Notes: generated from the sequence alone by a model not told the origin. Positions 10,222 to 22,330 are shown, counted from the first letter of the stretch. The stretch: DNA of 64,000 nucleotides from Forficula auricularia (GCA_024734495.1 JALMQS010000085.1:22015077-22079076); one strand, 5' to 3'. Made by a program: numbers and translations.

Positions 10222-11192
10222 ATCATCATTGAGTATACAGTCCTAAGACTGGTTTGATGCAACAATCCGTCTCCACTCGACTCTGGCCCCCGCCAGCTGT
10301 TTGACCTCTCTAAATGTCTGGCATCCCATATCCCCAATTATTTGGTTGAAATATTCTAATCTGGGTCTTCCCTTCCCCTTTTCTTTCCCACCTCCCTCCA
10401 AGATATCCCTAAGCAGTCCCCCATGTCTCAGTGTGTGCCCCATCATCTGACCTCTTCTCTTCTTCAGACTCTTCCACAGGGTTCTTCTTTCTCCGATTCT
10501 TCCAAGAACTTCTTCATTTGTAATTTTATCCATCCATTTGATATTCATCATTCTTCTGTAGCACCACATTTCGAAAGCCTCTAATCTCTTTCTCTCCGCT
10601 TTTCCAATTGTCCAGGTTTCACACCCGTACATGGCTATGCTCCATACATATGTCTTCAATAGCAACTTCCTGTTTGCTAAGCTGATTGAGGAGGAGCATA
10701 GTAGTTTTTGTTTTGAATTAAACCCCATTTTTGCTTGGGCAATTCTTGATTTAATTTCGTTTTTGCTCCTCCCATCCCATGTTATTTTACTTCCTAGGTA
10801 GCGGAATTCCTTAACTCCTTCTAGGTTTTCTTGGTTAATTTTGATGCATTCCTGTCTCGTTTGTTCTTTTGCATACTGGACCTTGGTTTTATTCTTGTTT
10901 ATTTTCATTTTGATTTCTTCTATTAGGATTTGGTTAATTCCATTCAGGGCGTCCTCTAATTCTTTTTTATTGCTTCCTAGAAGGGCAATGTCATCGGCAA
11001 ATCTTAACATAGCAATCTTTTGACCTTGGATTTCGATACCTGTATCAATTTTGTCTTTGAATTCTTTAATCGCTTTTTCTATGTATAAGTTGAAAATCAT
11101 GGGTGACAGCACACATCCTTGTCTTACACCTTTTTTTTTTATTTTGGCTTCTCTTTCCTCATCTCCAATATTTATTATTGCCGTCTGGTTTA
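10222..11192 (-). pseudogene. LINE reverse transcriptase, 3' half
   Basis: A single open frame of 317 residues on the minus strand. It begins inside the RT core (NQTAIINIGDEEREAK), then KKGVRQGCVLSPMIFN (motif B) and RFADDIALL (catalytic motif C, about residues 65-73). The long C-terminal region has AMYGCETWTIGKAER, MMNIKWMDKITNEEVLGRIG and GHTLRHGGLLRD. The motif A segment and everything upstream are missing, so it cannot encode a working enzyme despite being open. The 3' end has a short CATCATCA-type tail at 10222-10230. Close copies are at 53262-54600 and 50412-50612. The style fits RTE/L2-like insect LINEs; the exact clade is uncertain. Confidence 0.85.
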
Positions 11193-11207
11193 TCAATTAA
11201 AAAAAAA

Positions 11208-11500
11208 ATCAATATTTGGGATATACATAAATTGTAAATAAATAAACAAGATTGACAATTAAAGTTTTAAAATTAATTATAATTAAATAAAAAAACAAAA
11301 ATATTTAACCTGCAAATAAAATTAAATAAATATAAAACAGGATGTGTCTGTCTTTTAGAATATTTTTCATTAAGAACAATAAAAAATACAAATTTGAATT
11401 CCTTCTATAAAGACAAAACTTATAATTTTATAAATAAAGTATAAACTCTCTCATAACGTTTCGTTAAATTCATTTAATTATTTACTACCCCCTTATCTCT
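11208..11500 (-). repeat. Diverged copy of the 5.9-8.0 kb tandem unit
   Basis: The reverse strand repeats the order AATATTGATTTTTTTTT, TTTACAATTTATGTATATCC, GACACATCCTG found in the tandem array at 5859-8054. It abuts the truncated 5' edge of the LINE at 10222-11192, suggesting the LINE inserted into or next to it. Confidence 0.6.
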
Positions 11501-11749
11501 TGTTTTATTATTTATTAAACTTTCCATCTAAGCGGATGAATAATGTGAAACTACTTGGAATATAATCCCCTCTGACCCCCCCTCCCACCATCACTCACTG
11601 TCTTTTCAATTATTCATAATTTCTCCCTTTTGAACCCCCTTCTACCCCTCTACCCATTTTTTATTCTCTCATTTCCTTTTCTTATAATTTAATCATCATT
11701 TTTATTAATTGATTAAAAAAATAAGCTGACGTGTTCTGATGTGGCCATC

Positions 11750-12303
11750 CAATTGACTTTACCATACAACCTGGCCCCTCACTTATATATAATATTTAAT
11801 AACATTATTTATAATCATGTAGGGGAGGGGGTTAGTTTTTGCATTTTTAGACTTCTGGGGGCCCACTGATTATGTATACAAAATTTGGATGAGTTTGGTA
11901 CTAGAGCCTAGATTTTTAATTTTAACCCCCTTCCTCCACTCCCTTTAATTTTGGGTCGATATGCACCAAAATCTAATCAGCTATTAATCTCAATGGACCA
12001 AAACTACGTGTGAAATTTGGTTTCGATATTCACACTAGTTTTTGATCTAGCTTTCGATCTAAATTTGATAACGCACAGACTAACTAACAGACATTTTGAC
12101 AAAACAATTATTATCTCGAAAAATGTAATTTTTTCGATGTTCACTTACTAGAGCTTTTTTGTAGAGCAAAATGCCTTGGTTTCGCTCAATTTTTTTAATC
12201 AAAATAGTTTCAGACGTTTTTGAGATATTTCGAAAAAAAGAAGCAAAAAAACAACACTTTTCAAGCATGATTACAATACTTGTACATACCCTGTATGGTA
12301 AAG
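11750..12303 (-). mobile_element. T2 element (TTTACCATACA ends), short copy
   Basis: It runs from ACTTTACCATACAACCTGG (11757) to CCCTGTATGGTAAAG (about 12290-12304), an inverted pair of TTTACCATACA. The interior is shared with 15722-16170, 16505-17420, 26900-27955 and 36035-36930. Short words shared with these copies include AACTCATCCAAATTTTG-like sequence, CACCAAAATCTAATCAGC and CGATGTTCACTTA. Non-coding. Confidence 0.65.
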
Positions 12304-12304
12304 T

Positions 12305-13008
12305 AAAAAATAATTTTTAAGAAAAAATAACCGACTTCAAAAAAATTAAATGCAACAAATATAATACACTTACTAATTTAGTTACAACTAAACGACGAAA
12401 TATTAACATAAAATTACTTTTTGAAGTCGGTACCAAACATATACATTTTATGAATCACACTCGACGGATCTTACTTAGTACGTTTGGTGGGTACGCTCGC
12501 TTATAGGTATAGTTTGTTTGGCACCGACTTCAAAAAGTGATTTCATGTTAATATTTCGTCGTTTAGTTGTAACTAAATAAGATAATAATTATTTTATACC
12601 TTTTAGTGTATTTTATTTGTTGCATTTAATTTTTTGAAGTCGGTATTATTTTTTCTTAAAAATTATTTTTATTTTTCTCTTTTTAGTGATGTTATTAATA
12701 GTGATCATATCATCAGAACTTGACCAAATTAATATGGCACCATTCCTAAGATACGCCCTTTCGAATAAAAAAAGAATCATCGAAATCGGTTAATAATAAA
12801 AGAAGTTAGGCCTGAACAAACCTAACAAAAAAGCTCTAATAACAATGAAAAAAAAAACGGGATTAATCGGAAGCTAGACTGAACCCAATGCAATTTTTTT
12901 TTTTAAAATCGGTTCACAATTGGGGAAGATATTAGGTAACATAGACACAAAAAGAAAAAAATTCAGTCGAATTGAGAACCTCCTCTTTTTTTGAAGTCGG
13001 TTAAAAAT
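12305..13008. mobile_element. CGACTTC element, ~700-bp copy (F2)
   Basis: Starts AATAATTTTTAAG, then inner arm, centre (CTCGACGGATCTTACTTAG), inverted inner arm, spacer and a single outer arm ending GAAGTCGGTTAAAAAT. It abuts the T2 element end at 12303. The same start and end are seen at 31978 and, inverted, at 38955, which supports these as the true termini. Confidence 0.75.
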
Positions 13009-13069
13009 GAAGAGTACTTTTTAGGAGATCTTCCCCTAGTTAAAAATTCACCTCCCGCTCCAATATATA

Positions 13070-14041
13070 TTAAACGAGCTGTCTTCGGCACGCCCTCTAC
13101 AGCTCGGCTTTCCGGGCAGGTGGCCCTGGCGGGCAGCGTCTCGGCATGTGATTATTAGGTCTGCAATATAAATTTCTAATATTTTGGCCGCTCTTTCGCC
13201 CCCACGCACTCATTTCGGCTATTGATTTTTACAGCACACATTTTATCTATTCTTAAAAACTAACATTACAAAATTTGATCTATATCAGAGAGAGTATTAA
13301 TTTTTTGCCCCCACTAAGATTTTGGGAGGTTGAAATTATTTTTTTAAATATTTGCAAATAAATAACTCTCAATTTTCTAAAGAGTAAATGTATAAAAAAG
13401 CTAAAAATTTCCATGTTTTGCCCCTCCCCTTTCGCCCCCATACAGTCAATTTTGATAGTTGATTTTTACAGGAATTGTTTTTTAAAGTAATAAAGAATAA
13501 TTCTACAAAATTTGATCAAAATGGGGGAGAGATTTAATTTTTGCCCCCACTCACATATTGGATAGTTGGGAGTTGAATTTCAAAAATCCTGAAATTGGTT
13601 TTTAGATATTTGTATTTAGAATTTTATTAAGTAAAAATCCAGTAGATATCTTATCGTTTTTAATTGAAAATGCATTGTAAACACATTGCAAAGATATTTT
13701 GCCCCTTTTGACCCCTTTAGGGTCGAATTTCAAAAAATCCTGAAATTAGTTTTTAGATATTTTAATTTAGTATTTTTATAAGTAAAAAGCAAGTAGATAT
13801 TTTATCGTCCTTAAGAGATATCGCATAATCAGTGAAAACACACTTTGCCCCCTTTAACCCCCTTAAGGGTCGAATTTCGAAAAATCCTTTCTTAGTGAGC
13901 CCCTATGTCATAGATGTAATATCCTCTCCAAATTTCATGTCTCTATGTCCAGTGGTTCTGGCTGTTTTGATGATGAGTGAGTGAGTGAGTGAGTCAGTGA
14001 GTGAGTGAGTGAGTATCGGGCAAAGAATTTTATATATATAG
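13070..14041 (-). mobile_element. Probable non-autonomous Helitron-like repeat with (GAGT)n
   Basis: The right edge reverse-complements to TCTATATATATAAAATTC, following an A, similar to the TC-starting 5' end at 43048. The interior has two diverged ~250-bp repeats (CGCCCCCAC, GATTTTTACAG) and two ~150-bp repeats around AAAATCCTGAAATT, then a GAGT tetranucleotide repeat at about 13975-14013. The left part has a GC patch (CCTGGCGGGCAGCGTCTCGG, about 13125) shared in part with 20205 and 49812. Confidence 0.4.
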
Positions 14042-14427
14042 ATATGTTTTATTAAGCAGAGGACACGCTCTTTCAAATAAATAATTAATCTTCATCATTA
14101 AAGAACACAGTAAATATCATAAAAAGTGCATTTGATTATTTCGTTTAATGGATTTCGTGTAGAAATATTTCAGAGAATTTTGCCAGAGGCTAGGTAGATA
14201 ATGTTATCTCTCAACGGGATTCTTTCTTTCCATTCCTTCTATCTATTCTTTTTGCTTTATTTGGTGTCGAGAAATGCTCGAGGCAGCATCCAACACACAC
14301 ACTCTCCTACCACCCAAAGGTAAACAACCCTTCATTTCTAACCCTATATTTTATATATAACATTCTTATTGTATAAGTCCAATATCAAATAAACTGACCA
14401 TCCACATGACTTTATCATACACCTCTC

Positions 14428-15410
14428 TTATATTTAAGTACCTGGAGCCACCGAGCGATGCACGGTAACCCCTGACCCCTCCTCCCCCCCCCGAAACCAC
14501 ACACCTCGCACACACCACTGCACCACATCCACCCCCTGTTAATTTAAAACAAACAAAAAATTTCTAATTTTAATATTTTTTTTTTTTTTAATAAATTTTA
14601 TAAATTATTTTACATGAATTAATGTATACATTGAATTTGAGCTTCGACTCCGGAGATTACTTCTCCACCATCGACTGTCCTTGATCATCTTTTTAGTCCT
14701 TGTTTTTAATAAGAGGAAAAACTAATTAAAGAAAAAAACCTCTTTTCCGATAATTATTCTAATTCCATATTCCTTTCCATCCTCGAATCCCCTTCTCTAT
14801 TTTTTTTTATAAATTTTATTAAACCAATTATTTTACATTAATTAATGTATACATTGTATTTTTTGCTTCGATTCCGGAGATTACTTCTCCACCATCGAGT
14901 GTCCTTATTCATCTTTAGTCCTTGTTTTTAATAAGAGGAAAAATCTAATTAGATAAAAAAACCTCTTTTCCGATAATTATTTCAATTCCATTATTCCCCA
15001 ATCAAGTCGATTGGTTTCATTATTCTCCAATCCATCATATCCCCCCAATCGCTCCATCCAATCACAAACCCAAATCCCCTTCTCTAATTTTATATATATA
15101 TATATATATATTAATATTTGCTATAACCTATTAGTGGGTTTTAAAATTAAAAAACCAATTAAAAATAAAAGATAATTGAAAAATGTAAACAAACTTTTTT
15201 AATGAAATTTTCATCTATCAATAATTACTTTAATTAAGAAAAGATCAATTAAGATTAAATTTGTCGAGGTCCAGACCTAGCCAGATCATTTTCTCATCCT
15301 CAAAATTTGTTAATAGATTTTGTTTTATCAAAATCGGTAGAGCCGTTTTCAAAATAGAACTAAGATACAAATATATAAACAATTTTTGCAACAATTATAT
15401 ATGAAAGACA
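14428..15410 (-). mobile_element. Non-autonomous Helitron-like repeat (H1)
   Basis: Begins GTACCTGGAGCCACCGAGCG with an imperfect hairpin (GCGATGCACGG), then a C-rich stretch. It continues through two related ~230-bp blocks (GGAGATTACTTCTCCACCAT at about 14656 and 14876) and ends with ATCGGTAGAGCCGTTTTC at about 15332. The 5' TCTACTCTTATTAAACGAGC end seen in the 18028 and 56689 copies is missing. Non-coding. Confidence 0.5.
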
Positions 15411-15721
15411 CCTCCCTCCCTTCTTAATTTTGGACCCATTAGCAATGAATAATATCTCCTTTTAATTATTAGAGTATTCTATTAGAAATATTAGCTTTCT
15501 TCGATTGTTGTTTGAAAATATTTTTGAACCCCCCCCCCCCCCCCCCTTCTTCTCAATTTAATATAGTGATTCATTTTCATAAGGTTCGAAATTTTTCTTC
15601 CATTAAAGACTCTAAGACATAGATTGATAGTTCTAATTTTTTGAACTCCCCCACCTCAATTTTGGCCCCCGAAAATAATAATATATCTTTTTTTTAGTAT
15701 AGGTTCATTTTAGGTTATATT

Positions 15722-16170
15722 TCATTTTCTTTACCATATAGGGTTTGGTCAAGTATTGTAATTTAGATTGAAAATATTATAATTTTAATTTTTACCACTC
15801 CCCCTAGCCCCTTAATTTTAGGTTCAATTTCAACCAAAATCTAATCAGCTCTTAATATCAATGGACCAAATTTCACATTTACTTTTGATATTCACACTAG
15901 TTATTGAGTTAGCTCGTCCAGAAAAATTTGATAACACACAGACTAACGGACAACCAGACGTAACAGACATTTTGACAAAACAATTATTATCTCGAAAAAT
16001 ATAATTTTTTAGAGCTTTTTTGTAAACCGAAATGCCATGCTTTCACTCAATTTTTCTAATCAAAATAGTTTGAGCCGTTTTTGAGATATTTTGAAAAAGA
16101 AGGACAAAAAACCACTTTTTTTCATGCACGATTACAATACTTGACCATACCCTGTATGGTAAAATAAAAA
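15722..16170 (-). mobile_element. T2 element, composite copy
   Basis: Both edges carry the same terminal type: TTTACCATATAGGG (15729) on the left and CCCTGTATGGTAAA (16151) inverted on the right. The interior from about 15768 is a minus-strand T2 copy (CAAAATCTAATCAGC, GACATTTTGACAAAACAATT). This suggests two T2 ends fused by deletion. Confidence 0.55.
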
Positions 16171-16504
16171 TGGTGTTAGCAGGTTTACACTCTAAGACGA
16201 CGATATCTATACTTAATAATAATCAGCTTTCGCGATGACATCGATGTGATTTTTTTAATTTTAAAACTTACTAATAGTTAATGACAAATAAAATTTATTA
16301 AAATTAGGAAATTTTTAATTATAAATTTAAAATTCACCACGGAATCAAAGTGACGTAGCCCGTTAATTTAGGCACCGTCATGTCCCCTATCAAGTGGAAT
16401 CGACTGTAGGTATTAAGAAATTTTATATCGATTGAAATTCGGTACAGAGAATTATTTGATTTTTTGTTTAATATAATTAAAATATTGATTTTTGAAATAG
16501 TATT

Positions 16505-17420
16505 TTTACTTTACCATACAGGGTATGGTCAAGTATTGTAATCGTGCATGAAAAAAGTGTTTTTTCCTTCTTTTTTTTCGAAATATCTCAAAAACGGCTG
16601 AAACTATTTTGATTAGAAAAATTGAGCAAAACCATGGCATTTCGGTCTACAAAAAAGCTCTAATAAGTGAACATCGAAAAAATTATATTTTTCCAGATAA
16701 TAATTGTTTTGTCAAAATGTCTGTTAGTTATTTAGTCAGTCTGGTTGTCTTTCCGTTAGTCTGTGCGTTATCAAATTTTTGTGGACGAGCTAACTCAAAA
16801 TCTAATTTGAATATCAAAACCAAATTTCACACGTAGTTTTGATCCATAATCAGTTGGACCTCCAGAAGTCTAAAAATGCAAAAACTAACCGCCCAAAATT
16901 GGGAGGGCGTTCAAAAATTAAAAATCTAGGCCATTTGAGCAAACTCAAACAAATTTTGTATACATAATCAGTGGACCTCCAGAAGTCTAAAAATTCAAAA
17001 ACTAACCGCCCAAAATGGGATGGGGGGTTCAAAAATTAAAAATCTAGGCCATTTGAGCAAACTCAACAAAATTTTGTATACATAATCAGTGGAACCCAAG
17101 AAGTCTAAAAATTCAAAAACTAACCGCCCAAAATGGGGGAGGGGGGTCAAAAAATTTCACACGTTGATTTGGTCCAATATGATTTAAGAGCTGATTAGAT
17201 CTTGGTGCATATCGAGCCAAAATTAAGGGGTGAGGAGGAGGGTTAAAAATTAAAAAAATAGGCTCTTGTACCAAACTCAACCAAATTTTGTATACATAAT
17301 CAGTGGACCCCCAGGACTCTTAAAATACAAAAACTTACCCCCTCCCCTACATGTTATTAAATATAATTTAGGGGCCAGGTTGTATGGTAAAGTCAAATGG
17401 ATGGCCACATCAGAACACGT
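16505..17420 (+). mobile_element. T2 element with internal ~117-bp tandem repeats
   Basis: The left end is CTTTACCATACAGGGTATGG and the right end is GGTTGTATGGTAAAGTC. The internal unit starts at AAATTTTGTATACATAATCA (16951, 17068, and again near 17280), with TAAAAATGCAAAAACTAACC in the same unit. Short open frames here (16609-16836, 16850-17032, 17266-17487) recur in other copies only as fragments and are incidental. A GTTAGCAGGTTTACACTC word lies on both sides (about 16175 and 17460), possibly the interrupted host repeat. Confidence 0.65.
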
Positions 17421-17692
17421 CAGCTTATTTCTCTCTCCTGTAAAATGTCCTTATTGTAAGTTAGCAGGTTTACACTCGGTCATTTAATAGTATAAGAAAA
17501 TAAATATTCTTCTTTTTGTGAAGTAGAATGTGAATATTTCGTGGTCTTGAAACCCACCCCCCCTTTGGACTAGAGGACGGGAGGGGTGGGGAGGTGGTTG
17601 ACATGGATGCTAATCACTTTGAATGGATTCTGTGTGGAGAGTTAAAGTGAATGAATCATGTATATCAAGAGATTAATTATGGATTAACCTGT

Positions 17693-17712
17693 TAGTATGG
17701 ATGGATGGATGG
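17693..17712. repeat. (TGGA)n microsatellite
   Basis: Five near-perfect TGGA units, in a region (17440-18027) where no gene is visible. It also has an AC/T-rich C tract near 17730. Confidence 0.8.
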
Positions 17713-18405
17713 GTTCCTGACCCCCACCCCACCCCTTGCCACCCCACTTAGAAAGCACCTCAATTCGTGATATCCATTCTCCAATTATTACTAATTCTAA
17801 TACTACTACTACTATTACGGCTGCTTTTGTTATTAATTACTACTAGAATTCAGATAAATTAACACAAATATGAATGACAAGTAGGCGATTGAATTAAAAG
17901 ATAACATTTTTACAAGTTTTTGTATTCTACTTTTTGTAAATTTGACATTTTATGGAAATGGAGGTTTAGAGCGAGAAAATTGAAACATGGCAGAAGGGAA
18001 GTGTAAAAGCGATTTTATCTATATTAATAAAAGTACCTGGAGCCACCCAGCGATGCACTGTAACCAAATTAAAAAAAAAATACAAATATATATAGTACAC
18101 GCCCCCGGGACCCCCCCATTCCGCACCCAGTTTTTGCATTTCTATCTTTCTAGTGATCTACATATTATGTATCTATTTGTTTACTCGCACACCAATTTGC
18201 CCACATTCGTTCATATTGATAAACATTATAAAAAAATAAATAGTAATAATGCGAAAAAATAATCGTATAGGATCTGAAATAAAAACATAAAATTAAATAA
18301 GATTTGTTTCAAGTTATATAAAAAAATCCACTTCAATCACTTTATTTGTAAACACACCTGTTTTGTTATGATTTAGACACCTGTTAATTAAAAACAAACA
18401 AAAAA

Positions 18406-19224
18406 GTTGTCTGTAAAGTCGGTTTACTGACGATAGTTGAGGACACGTCATAAGAAAATACTGATGGAATGGTATTTTCTTATGACGTTGTCACGTTCAA
18501 CTATCGTCAGTAAAACCGACTTTACAGACAACCGATTTTTTTCATAAAATTCTTCGTTCAGAAAATCATTTTAAATTTACAAAATACTTGAATAAAATTT
18601 ATTGTTTAAATTTCTACTCGACTGTTAAAATTTAATTTTTGATTTTATTATTTTATAATGGGGGTCAGATAGGCTAGGCGGTAGCGTGTCTTCCTGCTAA
18701 CTCAAGTGGACCCTGGTTCGAATCCGACTCGAGTCATCCGGCTAAAATCTGACCCCGGGGTAGGGACAAATTTAAAAATAATAAATAGTATCGTAAATGG
18801 CTTATGGCTAGAAAGGCCGAAAAGCCAAAAAAAAAAAATTATTATATAATAATAAATTTTGTATTGACATTATTTCTTTCAGCAAGTAAACTGAATAAAA
18901 GTTGTTGTTCAATTAGTTACTTAATTATTTTTGCAAATTTAATTGTAATTTGTTGTAAAAAATAATAATTTTGAATAATTTATTATAAGAAAACTGTGTT
19001 AAATTATTGTTCATAAATCTTAAATTTAAAATTTGGAAACATCATTAAAATTTTTGTAACTGTAGCTTTTAAAAAGCCCGCCTCAATCTTTGTCGCTCGT
19101 TCCGCGCTCTCGCTTGCACTTCAAGCCTTAAATGGAACGCCTTCAGAGCGAGGTAACGCCGCATGAGTCATGTTTTTTCGTGCGCAGCAGCCGGCTCCAT
19201 TGAATTATAAGACGTTGTCACGTC
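18406..19224. mobile_element. Insertion inside H1, led by a 127-bp palindrome
   Basis: Defined by comparison with the empty H1 copy near 41510. It starts GTTGTCTGTAAAGTCGG. Its first 127 bp are an inverted repeat (18406-18461 with 18472-18532). It contains a SINE at 18659-18836 and a GC-rich segment at about 19075-19200, and ends GACGTTGTCACGTC, a word also present in the palindrome (about 18483). No transposase is seen. Confidence 0.6.
18659..18836 (+). repeat. tRNA-derived SINE (copy 1)
   Basis: A-box-like TAGGCTAGGCGGTAGCG and B-box-like GGTTCGAATCC (18715-18725), followed by a tRNA-unrelated body. The body contains AAAATCTGACCCC, AGTATCGTAAATGGCTTATG and GGCTAGAAAGGCCGAAAAGC, and ends in an A-run. 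The second copy at 20669 has the same length and order, which confirms a SINE family. Confidence 0.85.
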
Positions 19225-19682
19225 AAAAATTCCTAATCCTAATATATTAATATTTGCTATAACCTATTTGTGGGCTTTAAAATTAAAAAAACCAATTAAT
19301 AAATAAAAGATAATTGAAAAAAAAAAAATTATTGAGATTTTCATTTATAAATAATTACTTTAATTAAGAAAAGATCAATTAAGATGAAATTTGTCGAGGT
19401 CCAGACCTAGCCAGATCGCTTTCTCATCCTCAAAACTTGTTAATAGAATTTGTTTCATCAAAATCGGTAGAGCCGTTTTCAAAATAGTACTAAGATACAA
19501 ACAAATAAATATATAAACAATTTTTGCTCGTTTAATAAGAGTAGATAGAATGATCAGTCCCTAGGTGGAACTTGATTCATTTATCAATAGATAGTAATGC
19601 TGTCGCATGAATTAATATATACTATATATATTTGTCTAGATTAATTTGTAACAACGCTTAGAGAAATTTCTCTAAAAAAATT

Positions 19683-19752
19683 ACCGTCTTGCCTAGAATC
19701 GAACCGACGAACTCTTGAACTAAGGGCATTAGCTCTAGCCATTACACCATTG
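19683..19752 (-). repeat. tRNA-like sequence, probably a SINE or tRNA fossil
   Basis: The minus strand shows an A-box-like TGGTGTAATGGCTAGAGC and a B-box-like GGTTCGATTCTAGG at about tRNA spacing. The acceptor ends do not pair convincingly, so a functional tRNA gene is not claimed. Confidence 0.4.
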
Positions 19753-20189
19753 AAACATTAATAATTATATCTTGATTTCTGTTACTAAAACTATATATTT
19801 TTGATTTAGACTTTGTGTCGAGATAATATTGTATTCATTTGAACTCGAATAAAAATGAAAAAACACCAATAGATTTTAAATTAAGAAACATTAAATATAT
19901 ATTAATTAACGAGGCAAATTTGAAATATAATTGTCAGCTCGGATTTTAAACTGATGGCTCCAATCGATTTTCATTAACCAGGCAAATTTGAAATATATAT
20001 ATTCGAATTTTGAAATGAAAGACTCCAATTCATTTTAAATTAAGAAACATTAAATATATTCATAATTATTCCTCCCCCCCCTCCCCGCCACTCAAAAATT
20101 AAAGAGGCGAAACTTTTAAGAGACGATGTATTTTCGGTAGTTTACGGGTATATATTTGGAGTGTGGTTTTTTAAGAGGAATAAAATTTT

Positions 20190-20326
20190 TGGACCGAGAC
20201 GCCGCCTGCCAGGGCACCAGGGGAGTGGTTGTAGATGGAACTGGGGAGTGTTCAAGTGACAAGGGGGCCAAGGGGTTTATAAAGAGGCCCGCCGAAGGTG
20301 GGCGTTGCAGTTAGTGTATATATATT
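20190..20326 (+). repeat. Helitron-like 3' end with terminal hairpin
   Basis: GAGACGCCGCCTGCCAGGGC (about 20199) resembles a GC patch at 49812 and 13125. It ends with the hairpin GCCCGCC GAA GGTGGGC (about 20288-20304), then GTTGCAGTTAGT and an AT run. Hairpin plus short tail before AT-rich DNA is Helitron-like, but the CTRR end is not exact. Confidence 0.35.
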
Positions 20327-20668
20327 ATATTAATCTATTTAATGTTTGTTTGAGAGATTGCAACTAGTGAGGTAAAATTTGATACGGAACCTTGTAATAC
20401 TAATAAAATTCACCCCTCTGCCAAGTTTCAAATATTTAACTCAAACTGTTTGCTGACAGCTAAGCTGCCGAATACTGTGTCTCACATACAAATTCTAACC
20501 CCATGTCAAGAAACACCCTACAGCGCCACCTGTAAGTCTGTAGGGTATGCATTCAAATGGGAAGGTCGGAGTGATGGGTTGCAGTTACAGGCGCTACAAA
20601 TAAAAGTTTGTTTATTTACACCAACAATACATAGAAAAAAAACAGTTTGAAATAATTATTATTTATGG

Positions 20669-20845
20669 GGGTAGGGTAGGCTAGGGCGGCAGCGTACCTC
20701 CTGCTAACCAAGTGGACTCCGGGTTCCAATCCGACTCGTGGCATCCGGCTAAAATCTGACCCCGGCAGGGACAAATTTGAATAAAATAAATAGTATCGTA
20801 AATGGCTTATGGCTAGAAAGGCCGAAAAGCCAAAAAAAAAAAATT
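20669..20845 (+). repeat. tRNA-derived SINE (copy 2)
   Basis: Same family as 18659-18836: TAGGCTAGGGCGGCAGCG, GGGTTCCAATCC, AAAATCTGACCCCGG, AGTATCGTAAATGGCTTATG and an A-tail. The B-box is mutated (TTCCAATCC). Confidence 0.85.
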
Positions 20846-21089
20846 ATTTATTGATTGTTTTTGTACATATATATATATATATAAATAAATAGCAATCTTA
20901 GAACCTTTTATTAATAATTGAAAAAATTGATTGAAAAGTAATCTTGTTAAATTTTAGAATTGTATTTTAATTACAATGTTACTTTTAAATACTTAAATAT
21001 ATTATTTGAAAAGTGAAATTAAAAAATGTTATATTAGGGATATATATATATATATTTATATATATATGTTAACATTTAAATGAAAAACG

Positions 21090-22000
21090 AAAGTTAAAAC
21101 TTCTTATCCGGTCACTGCCCTATTTTGGTGCAATTGGGACTAGACTCGTTTTGATAGTGAACCAAGTGTTGAAAAGAGATACAGGACCTGCAGCCGGGTA
21201 TGATTCGACATCTTCTGCGTTAAGTCCGCAGATGCCTCTTCCATTTAGGCGATGGATCCCCTGACTAGATCCTATAATCAAATTTTTATATATATTCAAC
21301 TCTTTAGCTCAGGCGCGCTTTCTCCTATTTTCCTTAATAGTATGGAAATTTTATAAATTTATATACTACAATTTCCCATCTGTTCCGCTTAGAATCGAAA
21401 CAGATGACTTCTTGTTCAGATATTCAATAATAAATTTTATTTAGAAAGTTTATATGTTAACATTAGATGAAAGCGGAAGCTGAAACTTTATCCTAAATAC
21501 AACGTCTCTAATTTGGCGCAATCGGACTGGACTCGTTTTGATTATTGAACCAAGAGTTGAAAAGATTGGTGACCCAGCCGAGTATGATGCGACATCTCCT
21601 TGTGTTAAGCCCGCAGATGCCTATTTAGGCAGATGGATCCCCCGACTAGATCCTATAATCAAATTTTATATATATACAACTCTTTAGCTCAGGCGCGCTT
21701 TGATTATAGGATCTAGTCAAGGGATCCATCGCCTAAATGGAAAAGGCATCTGCGGGCTTAATGCAGGAGATGTCGGGTCATGCCCGGCTGGGTCCTGTAT
21801 CTTTTTTTCAACTCTTGGTTCACTATCAAAACGAGTCTCGTCCCGATTGCACCAAAATAGGGCAGTGACTGGATAAAAGCTTTAACTTTCGCATTCGTCT
21901 AACGTTAACATATAAACATTCTAAATAAAATTTATTATTGAATATCTGAAGAAAATTCATCTGTTTCGATTCCCCAAAGAATCAGACGGATGGGAATTGT
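21090..22000. repeat. Three tRNA-like repeat units, two inverted against the third
   Basis: A ~190-bp unit occurs on the minus strand at about 21090-21295 and 21480-21665, and on the plus strand at about 21697-21905. It contains GGATCCATCGCCTAAATGG, GGCATCTGCGG and CCAAAATAGGGCAGTGAC. The first words resemble a tRNA D-arm/A-box region, so the unit may be a SINE. CTTTAGCTCAGGCGCGCTTT at about 21302 and 21687 marks the junctions. The last two units form a head-to-head inverted repeat. Confidence 0.6.
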
Positions 22001-22024
22001 AGTAAATTTATATATATATATATT

Positions 22025-22330
22025 GTTGATTGTTTAATTATTGTAATTTCCATTGTTTGTTGAATCTTTTATCAAACAATGAGGGAATGATGAATTTGCA
22101 TTCTCTCCCCATTCTCTTTTATAAGAAGAGAAGGATATCCTGACTTGTACGTACTCGGTACTCCATCCAATCCCTTATCTCTATTCTAATCTACTTTAAG
22201 CCTCTTTGCCTGACAGAAGGGGAGGATCTCGAAATCCTCCATCTTTTAACTTCCTTGATTACGCAAACGGATTCAACTTTTAAAATTTATTATTCATTGC
22301 CAAAGGTTCATTATTCATTGAAAAAAGTAT
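22025..22330 (+). repeat. Interspersed repeat R4
   Basis: Same order as 9690-10020 (ATCAAACAATGAGGGAATGA, GATATCCTGACTTGTACGTA, AATCCCTTATCTC). It extends further to CTTCCTTGATTACGCAAACG and TTCATTGCCAAAGGTTCATT. Confidence 0.75.

Larger units (their letters stand above)
18028..19545 (-). mobile_element. Non-autonomous Helitron-like repeat H1 with a nested insertion
   Basis: The right edge reverse-complements to TCTACTCTTATTAAACGAGC after an A, and the left edge carries GTACCTGGAGCCACC. Between them the H1 body is interrupted at AAAACAAACAAAAAA (18405) and resumes at AAAATTCCTAAT (19225). The uninterrupted junction is seen at about 41510-41530. Without the insert it is roughly 0.7 kb. Confidence 0.6.

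Noticed and set aside
10841..11023. Plus-strand 60-residue frame
   Set aside because: Antisense shadow of the LINE reverse transcriptase on the minus strand.
19683..19752. Possible functional tRNA gene
   Set aside because: A- and B-box-like words are present, but the acceptor stem does not pair and the anticodon arm is unclear.
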